Assembly: GCA_964230195.1 (NCBI GenBank)
Contig: CAXRGH010000152.1
Span: 1 to 15,714 of the forward strand
Source of the DNA: CAXRGH01 sp964230195
GTDB taxonomy: Bacteria; Pseudomonadota; Gammaproteobacteria; Enterobacterales; Alteromonadaceae
DNA: 15,714 nt
Direction: 5' to 3'
In this document: piece after piece, positions 7,334-14,472 of the stretch
Layout: each line of letters starts with the position of its first letter
Position numbering within the stretch: position 1 is the first letter of the stretch
Made by a program: the position numbers and the translations under genes
Notes under the pieces: generated by a model
The model's database searches: none
Told to the model about the DNA's origin: nothing
Seen by the model: the letters and a program-made list of their open reading frames with translations, nothing else

Positions 7334-9709
7334 ATGTTCATGCGCCATCTCGCTTGGTTATTTCTTTTACTTTTGGTCTTGCTCACTGCAATCTCAACGT
7401 CAGGTTACTTTTGGCTGAACGCTAGTTTACCTCTCCTTGACGGTAAAAAAGTGCTAAGTGGACTTTCAAGCAGCGTTAATGTTGAACGTGACTACGCTGG
7501 TGTTCCCATGATTGCTGGTAAAAACCAGTTGGATGTTGCCCAAGCCCTCGGTTTTGTGCACGGACAAGAACGTTTTTTTCAGATGGATTTATCGCGAAGA
7601 GCTGCCGCTGGTGAATTATCCGAACTTGTCGGTAACGCAACCATAAATTATGACAAACGCACGCGAATCCATCGATTAAGGTATCGTGCTGAGCGCCTAT
7701 TAGACGCATTATCGAGTGAAGAGCGTAACATACTTGCGCGATACGCTCGCGGCGTTAACCAGGGTCTTGAAACATTGTCAGTGGAGCCCTTTGAATACAC
7801 TTTATTACAGCAAACACCTAGAGCCTGGGATGAGGTAGACTCTCTCCTCGTTGTATTTAGCATGTATCTAACGCTGCAAGAGTCCGATATTGAAGAAGAT
7901 GATGAACGTACACAATTAAAAGCATTATTGCCGGCTGATATATTTGAGTATTTGACCTCCATCCACAGCCCTTGGCTAGCTACTCTAGATGGTGTTGAAC
8001 TTGAGGCCCCGCCGATCCCCTCTAGTCAATGGCCTCAGCCCAAAGAGGCAAGTGTTGACTACCCGCAAGTTACGGTAGCACCCACAATACAAAATACAAT
8101 TCATGACCAAGCGTTTGCTTATGGTAGCAACAACTGGGCTGTGAGTGGCGATATGACGGCGTATAAAAGCGGAATGCTCGCAAATGATATGCATTTAGGA
8201 ATTGACGTTCCTAACATCTGGTTTCGTACTTCAATGTCTTGGTCGAACCCTGAGAAAACCGAGCTTCACGGCGTAACATTACCCGGTATTCCTGCGTTAG
8301 TTGTTGGCAGTAACACCCATATTGCATGGGGATTCACCAATAGCTATGGAGATTTAACTGACACTTATTATCTTACGACTTCTGAGGACAAAACCAGCTA
8401 CTTCACTGGTGAAGGGGAGCAATCATTCACTCGAATTGAAGAGATCATCAAAGTAAAAGGGGAAGCGCCTGTGACTATCACTGTGATAGAAACACAATGG
8501 GGCCCCGTCACCAATCCAACTGACGAACAATGGAAAGCCATTCACTGGGTGGCCTACTCACCCAACGCAATTAATATGACTCTATTTTCCTTCGCCAACC
8601 TCAAAACAGTCACAGAAGCTCTAGATTTAGCTCCGAATGTTGGCATTCCGACCCAAAATCTCGTCGTCACTGATACACAAGGCAACATAGGTTGGACTTT
8701 GATGGGGCCGCTATATAAGCGAATTGGTTATGATGGACGTTTCGCTATCCCGAGTACTGAAAGCCAGCGCCAGTATCGCAGGGCGTTAACACCTGATGAA
8801 TACCCTTATCAATTAAATCCAGCGAACGGTAAGCTGTGGACAGCCAACGCAGCAGTGCTCAGTGGCCCAGAAATGGCAACTATCGGTCTTGGTCCATATG
8901 CGCATAGTGCAAGAAGCCAACGGATACAGCGAACGTTGAATGAATATGAGCGGTTTGACGAAGCGACCATGATGCAAATCCAATTGGATACAACCAACCA
9001 TTATTTTGCTGAATGGAAAACCTTTTTAATCGAACATTTAACCCGCTACAGTGACGACCTTAATAGAAAAATGCAAGCTGAACTTCGCGGCTGGTCGGGA
9101 AAGTCAGGAGACGTAGCAGGACACATTATTCAGGCTTATCAATTCTTTTATCAGAAGCAATTAATGCAACCTGGGGTCGCTTATCTCAAAACCCAGAATG
9201 AATCATTTTCATTTTCTTCGTTAACTCAGTACAGAGATATTCCCTATCTAGATATCGTCAAAAACCAGCCAACGAATCTACTACCCGACACATTTGACAG
9301 TTGGCAGGAATTTCACCAATCAGTGAATCAACAAATGCTAGACTACCTGATCGAATCACAACTCTTAGAAAAACAAATTTCGCTTGCGGAAATACAGAGT
9401 TCGATACACCAACATCCTTTAAGCACTAGCGTCCCGCTCCTAGGACTCCTCACTGATATGCCTTCTGTACCGCTTGGCGGAAGTAAATACACCATCAATG
9501 TGGATAACGGAGGAGTGGGTGCATCAGAGAGGCTAGTCGTGGCACCCGGCCATGAAGATCAGGGAATACTGCAAATGCCGAGTAGTCAAACTGGACACCC
9601 ACTCTCACCCTATTACATGAAAGCACATGAAGAATGGTCTGCAGGGATACCTAGCCCACTACTTCCGCAAGCGACGATATACAAACTGGCGCTTGTTCCG
9701 GCAAATTAA
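7334..9709 (+). CDS. Penicillin acylase family N-terminal-nucleophile amidohydrolase
   Basis: A 791-residue precursor that should be exported and self-cleaved into two chains. A hydrophobic N-terminal stretch (about 4-29, LAWLFLLLLVLL) is a signal peptide or membrane anchor. The alpha-chain region holds the conserved GVPMIAG and ALGFVHGQERFFQMDL R/AAGELSEL segments (about 56-98). Autocleavage is expected between Gly264 and Ser265 (YGSNNWAVSG), freeing Ser265 as nucleophile. Conserved beta-chain segments include NDMHL, GVTLPGIPALVVGSNTHIAWG and TNSYGDLTD. The family hydrolyses amide bonds of penicillins, acyl-homoserine lactones, cyclic lipopeptides or other N-acyl compounds; the substrate cannot be assigned here. 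AAGGA lies seven bases before ATG 7334, which is favoured over the in-frame ATG at 7340. It is separated by 157 bases from the permease and converges on the sensor kinase. Confidence 0.93.
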   Translation: MFMRHLAWLFLLLLVLLTAISTSGYFWLNASLPLLDGKKVLSGLSSSVNVERDYAGVPMIAGKNQLDVAQALGFVHGQERFFQMDLSRRAAAGELSELVGNATINYDKRTRIHRLRYRAERLLDALSSEERNILARYARGVNQGLETLSVEPFEYTLLQQTPRAWDEVDSLLVVFSMYLTLQESDIEEDDERTQLKALLPADIFEYLTSIHSPWLATLDGVELEAPPIPSSQWPQPKEASVDYPQVTVAPTIQNTIHDQAFAYGSNNWAVSGDMTAYKSGMLANDMHLGIDVPNIWFRTSMSWSNPEKTELHGVTLPGIPALVVGSNTHIAWGFTNSYGDLTDTYYLTTSEDKTSYFTGEGEQSFTRIEEIIKVKGEAPVTITVIETQWGPVTNPTDEQWKAIHWVAYSPNAINMTLFSFANLKTVTEALDLAPNVGIPTQNLVVTDTQGNIGWTLMGPLYKRIGYDGRFAIPSTESQRQYRRALTPDEYPYQLNPANGKLWTANAAVLSGPEMATIGLGPYAHSARSQRIQRTLNEYERFDEATMMQIQLDTTNHYFAEWKTFLIEHLTRYSDDLNRKMQAELRGWSGKSGDVAGHIIQAYQFFYQKQLMQPGVAYLKTQNESFSFSSLTQYRDIPYLDIVKNQPTNLLPDTFDSWQEFHQSVNQQMLDYLIESQLLEKQISLAEIQSSIHQHPLSTSVPLLGLLTDMPSVPLGGSKYTINVDNGGVGASERLVVAPGHEDQGILQMPSSQTGHPLSPYYMKAHEEWSAGIPSPLLPQATIYKLALVPAN

Positions 9710-9733
9710 CACAGCATCAATCCAGTGGCTTAT

Positions 9734-9762
9734 GCCGAAATCAATGCTCCGTTGATTTCGGC
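9734..9762. terminator. Perfect 11-bp hairpin at the convergent gene junction
   Basis: GCCGAAATCAA (9734-9744) and TTGATTTCGGC (9752-9762) are perfect inverse complements around a seven-base loop. The hairpin lies 24 bases after the acylase stop and contains the last six codons and the stop of the kinase gene on the other strand. There is no U-tract on either side, so it is not a canonical intrinsic terminator. A bidirectional transcript end or RNA 3'-end protection is the likely function. Confidence 0.6.
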
Positions 9763-12700
9763 AACTTAGACTCAACCGGCAGTACTGAAGACGTCAACTT
9801 TTCCTTCACTGTCTGCAATAACTCTTTACTAGTAAACGGTTTCGTCAGCAATTTAATAGAGGGTTCAATAACACCATGAGGTGCTAGTATGTCATCGGTA
9901 TATCCAGAGCAGTAGAGCACCGGTATGTCAGGCCATAATGATTGCATTTCATCTGCCAATTGTTTACCACTTTTCTCAGGTAAAACAACATCTGTAATTA
10001 AGAGATCGGGACGTAAGCCATCCACAAGGTATTGCATTGCCTGCTCGGCACAAGACGCAACTGTCACCTGATAGCGATAGCGTTGCAAAACATCCTGACA
10101 GTAACGACGAATATCGCGTTGATCTTCTACCACTAAAATATGTTGAAAGTCACCATACAGATCGGTAATCGCTTGGCTCACTGTGTGTTCTTCAATCACT
10201 TCGTCAGTAACGGGCCAGTAGACCGTGAATGTGGTCCCGATATTCACTTCGCTGTCCACCTCAATTAAGCCCTTATTTTGTTCAACGATACCCAAAACGG
10301 TGGCAAGACCGAGCCCAGTACCTTTTGATAGCCCTTTGGTAGAGTAGAAGGGTTCAAAAATATGAGAACGCACTTCATTGGTCATTCCGATTCCATTATC
10401 AGAGACTTCCAGACAGACGTAGTGATTATCCTCTTGATTGTTACCCACCGAATGAACAGGAAAATACATACTGTAAGTCGTAATGTGAATTCTCAGTTTG
10501 TGTTCTTTATTTTTTACTTGTCGGACAGCATCACGCGCATTCACTAATAAATTAGCTAGGATCTGATCCAGTTGTTGAGGATCAGCTTTCATTGTTGGTA
10601 ATGTTTCGCCGATTTCAAACGTTAAATCAATGTTCTCTTCGATTAGGCGACGGTACACATTTAAAGAGCCGGAAATCATTTGATTCCACTCGACTATTTT
10701 GTATTGCGGAGATTGCTTTTTACTAAACATCAACAGTTGAGTGGTTAAATTCTTTGCGCGATCACAAGCCTGTTTGATAGTTTCCAGTTTCTCTCTTGTG
10801 TCTTCGTTATCCATATGGTCAAACAAAAGTAATTCAGAAAATCCACTGATTACACTGAGTAAATTATTGAAATCATGTGCCACTCCACCCGCTAAACGCC
10901 CAATGGATTCTAGTTGTTGTGCCTGAGCGAGTTTACGTTCCAATTCCTCTTGTTCTTGTTCTGCGAGTTTTCGCTCGTGTATGTCACCCTGTGTTCCGCA
11001 AATGACGAGGGGACGACCAAAACTATCTCGTTCGAGCACCTGTCCACGATCGAGAACCCATAGCCACTCTCCCTGGCTATTGCGAAAACGATATTCAACT
11101 TCATACCCCTCTGTATACTCATCAATGTGCTCATTAACACATGACATGGCATGCTCAATATCTTCAGGGTGAACATTGGACTTCCATTTGTCCCCGGTAA
11201 AACGATTACGGATACCGCTGTAACCGAGATATTCACCAATTTTTGCACTGCTATATCCAGTGTTGGTCTCCATATCAAAAGTCCAAGTACCAATATTGGC
11301 AGCTTCCAAAATCAAGTTCAGTTCAATATTTTGAGCACGGTGAGCTTGTTCACGAATCAAGTTGTACATTGCAAAACCTAAATCTTCACCAATCTCCTGC
11401 AGTAACTCTTTAAGATAGTGATTATCAGATGCAATATAATCAGACAATCCCGAAAATACGCCGTAAATGATTCCCTGATGCTGAATAATGGCATGCACGT
11501 ACTCAACACTTGAACTCGCATGAGGGCAAAGGAGTACCTTCTCTTTTTTCAGTTGCTCTAGGTCTTCAAAAGAAAACATTGAGCTGTATTCCTCAGTTTC
11601 GAGCAGAGATGGATGTCTGCATGCAGAATACACACGACTTGCTGAGTCAGTTCTTTGAATTTCCGTATGTTTAAAAACATCAGACTCAATAAAAGCAGTA
11701 CAGGTAGACTGTAGCAGCTGGTCAATATCTGAGTGTTGCGTGATAAGTCTTGATATGTCCCAAGTGGTGGATAACATCCGATTGGAAGCTGCAAGTTGAC
11801 TGAGTGTGGCATGGCGGGCATGCTCCAGAGATAACGCTTTCGCTATAGTTTCATTGACACTGCGGGGAGGAAGATGAGGTAAATGGGGAATATCCAATTG
11901 CTGATGTAAATCACCGAACGCCTTTTGAGTGTCTTGAACATTCGTTGATTGTTCTAAGTTCAAACTCGAGTTAATGGCAGATTGTGCTTTCTCAATGAGA
12001 GAAATATTTTTATCACAATCGTTAGTTAACACGCTGAACAACCTCGCAATCACAAGGTTGCTGGACAGAAGATTTCTATGTTTCAACATGGCAGCAATAA
12101 TAGAAAGTGAGCTTTTCAGATATGTTTGATGACGGTGAGCACCAAAACTATGATCGATAGCTTGTGCATTACTACCGATGACGACACCTAGACCTTCCAT
12201 TTTATCAAAGCATGCGGCAAATTTTTTCGTCCCCAAGAGTTGCTGAAACGGCAAACCAACCTCCGAACCGTCATTGGCAATAAAATTACTGACAAAATAT
12301 GAATACGTAGGACTCTCGGGCGCGGCAACGTGGTCATATGTCAACTCTTCGCTACTGGCGAGGACACGAAACTGACTCAGGTCATCAGTAAAATCAAAAA
12401 TCGCTGCAACGTCACAACCGGTAATCTCCAACGTCATCGCAAGACAACCAAGGAATAAATCGTTAACCGTTGAGGTTTTCAGCAACAAATCAGAAAAGGC
12501 AACAGATAGCGAGGCTGGGTCACGAAACCAATCAGGTTTATTTTGATGATGTAATGCAACAAGCGTATTTGCGTTACGCAATTTCATTATCAACTGTTGA
12601 CTGTGGAATCTGCCGACTAAACAATCAACATACCCTTGCTCAAAGCCGCAAACCGATGCTAACTGTGAAAAATACTCGGGAGTGATTACAATAACCGGAA

Positions 12701-12938
12701 AAATGGAGTCTTGGTGTTCTTGTTGCGCCTGTATAGCACCATTAAATTTTGTGAAGTCTGACTGAGAAGATAATGGCAGGGCCAGAATAATTGGCTGAGA
12801 TTCGATTTTGAATTCCGCGGAATGATTCAAAAAATCATCCATTGAAAGAAATGAGTTTAACTCAATGCCCAATGCTTGAATGTCACCAACCATTGACTGT
12901 TCAAGCTTCCCTATCACCGTAATCAATTGTGCCCTCAT
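9741..12938 (-). CDS. Soluble hybrid sensor histidine kinase (pseudo-REC, GAF-like x2, PAS, HisKA, HATPase, REC)
   Basis: A 1065-residue protein with no transmembrane helix, so it senses a cytosolic signal or a partner. Residues 1-130 resemble a receiver domain that lacks the phospho-acceptor aspartate and the conserved lysine (segment VDCLVGRFHSQQLIMKLRN). Residues about 150-290 and 395-530 look GAF-like. PAS plus PAC lie at about 540-660 (ends GDIHERKLAEQ). The H-box is GGVAHDFNNLL with His688. ATPase motifs are Asn800 (NLLVNARDA), DNGIGM (847-852) and GTGLGLAT (873-880). A C-terminal receiver (about 933-1050) has Glu938/Asp939, phospho-acceptor Asp983 and Lys1033. Phosphate should pass His688 to Asp983 and then to an Hpt protein or response regulator encoded elsewhere. 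AGGGGA upstream of the ATG supports the start. The pathway controlled is unknown. Confidence 0.92.
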   Translation of the reverse strand: MRAQLITVIGKLEQSMVGDIQALGIELNSFLSMDDFLNHSAEFKIESQPIILALPLSSQSDFTKFNGAIQAQQEHQDSIFPVIVITPEYFSQLASVCGFEQGYVDCLVGRFHSQQLIMKLRNANTLVALHHQNKPDWFRDPASLSVAFSDLLLKTSTVNDLFLGCLAMTLEITGCDVAAIFDFTDDLSQFRVLASSEELTYDHVAAPESPTYSYFVSNFIANDGSEVGLPFQQLLGTKKFAACFDKMEGLGVVIGSNAQAIDHSFGAHRHQTYLKSSLSIIAAMLKHRNLLSSNLVIARLFSVLTNDCDKNISLIEKAQSAINSSLNLEQSTNVQDTQKAFGDLHQQLDIPHLPHLPPRSVNETIAKALSLEHARHATLSQLAASNRMLSTTWDISRLITQHSDIDQLLQSTCTAFIESDVFKHTEIQRTDSASRVYSACRHPSLLETEEYSSMFSFEDLEQLKKEKVLLCPHASSSVEYVHAIIQHQGIIYGVFSGLSDYIASDNHYLKELLQEIGEDLGFAMYNLIREQAHRAQNIELNLILEAANIGTWTFDMETNTGYSSAKIGEYLGYSGIRNRFTGDKWKSNVHPEDIEHAMSCVNEHIDEYTEGYEVEYRFRNSQGEWLWVLDRGQVLERDSFGRPLVICGTQGDIHERKLAEQEQEELERKLAQAQQLESIGRLAGGVAHDFNNLLSVISGFSELLLFDHMDNEDTREKLETIKQACDRAKNLTTQLLMFSKKQSPQYKIVEWNQMISGSLNVYRRLIEENIDLTFEIGETLPTMKADPQQLDQILANLLVNARDAVRQVKNKEHKLRIHITTYSMYFPVHSVGNNQEDNHYVCLEVSDNGIGMTNEVRSHIFEPFYSTKGLSKGTGLGLATVLGIVEQNKGLIEVDSEVNIGTTFTVYWPVTDEVIEEHTVSQAITDLYGDFQHILVVEDQRDIRRYCQDVLQRYRYQVTVASCAEQAMQYLVDGLRPDLLITDVVLPEKSGKQLADEMQSLWPDIPVLYCSGYTDDILAPHGVIEPSIKLLTKPFTSKELLQTVKEKLTSSVLPVESKLPKSTEH

Positions 12939-13366
12939 AACATTCCCCTGTCATCTTTGGACTCCACACCCCGAGTGTTCGCTTCATTCACTCAATGGCA
13001 GACTACGAGTATCGATTGTTATCCGTAATTACATATCTACTTATACCATAGAAATAAAATCTCGTAACTGCCACAACCAAAATATTTCACACTGCAGAAA
13101 AATCTTTAAAAATTTTGTAAAAACAACAAATTAAGTCACGAATACAATGTGATACCACAAGTCGCTTATTTTCACTTTTCTATCCAACCTCACCAGAAAC
13201 TGCATATCATGATTGGAGGACAAGCAAGAATTGTATTTTTGTTAAAGGCATTAGTCCTAACGTGAGATATTAAAAAAGTGATTATTATTTGAAGGGGCTA
13301 CCTGTTGGGCTTCATTGTGTCCATTGTGAAAGCAACGCGTTAAGGCAGGGTGAACAAAAACGATTG
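12939..13366. other. Non-coding, AT-rich intergenic region
   Basis: 428 bases between the kinase start and the yaiI stop, both on the minus strand. I found no credible open reading frame, RNA gene or intrinsic terminator. The part nearest the kinase holds its ribosome-binding site (TCCCCT on the plus strand, 12944-12949) and a candidate promoter. The part 13060-13140 is rich in A and T runs, as often seen upstream of promoters. A partly repeated word, TTCATTGTG/TCCATTGTG, lies at about 13310-13328. Confidence 0.6.
13040..13049 (-). promoter_or_regulatory. Candidate extended -10 promoter element for the sensor kinase
   Basis: On the minus strand this reads ATGGTATAAG, a TGn-TATAAG extended -10 element about 100 bases before the kinase ATG. 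No good -35 hexamer sits at 16-18 bases from it, which extended -10 promoters can tolerate. AT-rich tracts lie further upstream. Prediction by eye only. Confidence 0.3.
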
Positions 13367-13840
13367 TTAGACGTTCTTCGCTAACCATTTATCAAGCGCA
13401 TTAGCAAACGACTGTTTGTCACTGTTGGATAAAGGAGGAGGGCCAGAAGTATTTTGACCACTCGCTCGCAAGGTCTCCATGAAGTCTCTGATGTTAAGCT
13501 TCGGTTTGATGTTTTCAGTAGTGAGCAACTCTCCCCTTGGAGTGATTACTACGGCACCTTTTTCCACCAGTTCGTCCGCAAGCGGGATATCCGACGTTAC
13601 TACAAAGTCACCTGAATTGACACGAGCAAGAATCGTATTATCTGCCACATCAAAACCTCGCTCAACTTGCAGCAACTGTATATTATGAGCCTTAGGGATG
13701 CGCATAAAGTGATTAGCGACTAACGTGAGTGATATATGGGTGCGTATAGCCGCTTTGAAGAGGATCTCTTTGATGACAATAGGGCAGGCATCCGCATCAA
13801 CCCAGATTGCGCTATCAGACGCAGCTTTATGATTATTCAT
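13367..13840 (-). CDS. yaiI: YaiI/YqxD family protein (DUF188, UPF0178)
   Basis: A 157-residue cytosolic protein. Family marks are the N-terminal IWVDADACPIVIKEIL strand-helix (acidic residues as in PIN/NYN-type nuclease folds), GFDVADNTILARVNSGDFVVTSDIPLADE in the middle, the TPRGELLTTENI segment, and a C-terminal SGPPPLSNSDKQSFANALD region. All match YaiI/YqxD proteins in order and length. The fold and acidic cluster suggest an RNA-processing nuclease or metal-binding role, but I know of no established function. It starts 45 bases after the zur stop on the same strand, so the two may be co-transcribed; no terminator was seen between them. The ribosome-binding site is weak. Confidence 0.93.
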   Translation of the reverse strand: MNNHKAASDSAIWVDADACPIVIKEILFKAAIRTHISLTLVANHFMRIPKAHNIQLLQVERGFDVADNTILARVNSGDFVVTSDIPLADELVEKGAVVITPRGELLTTENIKPKLNIRDFMETLRASGQNTSGPPPLSNSDKQSFANALDKWLAKNV

Positions 13841-13885
13841 TGATGAGACTCACGATCGATTTCATTACAATATGGATTATCAGCT

Positions 13886-14326
13886 CTATTGACCTGAGCA
13901 AGAGTGACAAATGCATTGTACTTCCAACTGAGGAGATATCATTTTAAACCCTGCACTTTCTGCCCCTTGAGACAAATTTTTCACCAGTTGTTTTGGTACA
14001 CCAACCTCTTTCACCGCATTACATTTGGTACAGATTAAAAACTGTGGAACCTCATGCTCGTGATCACAACAAAAGTGAGAACACAATATGAACTTATTGG
14101 CGAGTAATAATTTATGAACTAACCCTGCTGATTGAAGAAATTCTAATATTCGATAAATTGACATAGGAGGGAATGAAAGATCGAATTTTTCTCGACAAAC
14201 ATCGCCAATCTCGTAAGCGGATAATGCACCATCGGCAGATACCATCGCAGAGAGGATCACGCGTCGTTTTTCAGTTAGACGAATGCCTCTCTCACGACAA
14301 ATTAATTCCACTGTTGATAGCTTCAT
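13886..14326 (-). CDS. zur: Fur-family zinc-uptake regulator, Zur-like
   Basis: A 146-residue cytosolic DNA-binding repressor. I chose the ATG at 14326 (starts MKLSTVELICRERGIRLTEKR): GAGG lies just upstream, and an open extension to 14428 would overlap the terminator and add 34 atypical residues. The N-terminal winged helix has RLTEKRRVIL, SAYEI and the recognition part PPMSIYRILEFLQSAGLVHK. The metal-binding half has a CDHEHEVPQF segment and two CxxC pairs (Cys99/Cys102 in ICTKC and Cys140/Cys143 in ICHSC) that form the structural zinc site of the Fur fold. The ISAYDL-like segment and short CNAVKEV motif resemble Zur more than Fur or PerR. The adjacent ZnuD-like receptor supports zinc as co-repressor. 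A TTTATA element at 14385-14390 (plus strand) could belong to its promoter, but this is weak. Confidence 0.85.
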   Translation of the reverse strand: MKLSTVELICRERGIRLTEKRRVILSAMVSADGALSAYEIGDVCREKFDLSFPPMSIYRILEFLQSAGLVHKLLLANKFILCSHFCCDHEHEVPQFLICTKCNAVKEVGVPKQLVKNLSQGAESAGFKMISPQLEVQCICHSCSGQ

Positions 14327-14416
14327 AGACCTCAATGTCCCTACTCTTTTGTGCCACACACCTCGCCCAGTGTACAACATTCTTTTTATAAATGCCGTTA
14401 TTGCAATCAATTTTGC

Positions 14417-14445
14417 AAAAAAAAGCACTGCTAGGGCAGTGCTTT
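14417..14445 (-). terminator. Intrinsic terminator of the TonB-dependent receptor gene
   Basis: Read on the minus strand, AAAGCACTGC and GCAGTGCTTT form a 10-bp stem with a four-base loop, followed by eight T residues (14424-14417). It lies 27 bases after the receptor stop and before the zur start. The U-run is on the minus side only, so it acts on the receptor transcript. zur must therefore use its own promoter or read-through. Confidence 0.9.
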
Positions 14446-14472
14446 AATGATTAATCAGGTATCCGGAAGATG

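Noticed and set aside
12880..13134. Plus-strand open frame of 84 codons across the kinase start
   Set aside because: No homology, no ribosome-binding site, and it overlaps the kinase N-terminus antisense; likely a shadow.
13141..13366. Possible CRISPR or small RNA in the intergenic region
   Set aside because: No regularly spaced direct repeats, no stable stem-loop with U-tract.
14359..14390. Possible Zur box upstream of zur (minus-strand AATGTTGTACAC)
   Set aside because: Only one half resembles the remembered consensus AATGTTATA; the second half is absent, so the match is not better than chance in AT-rich DNA.
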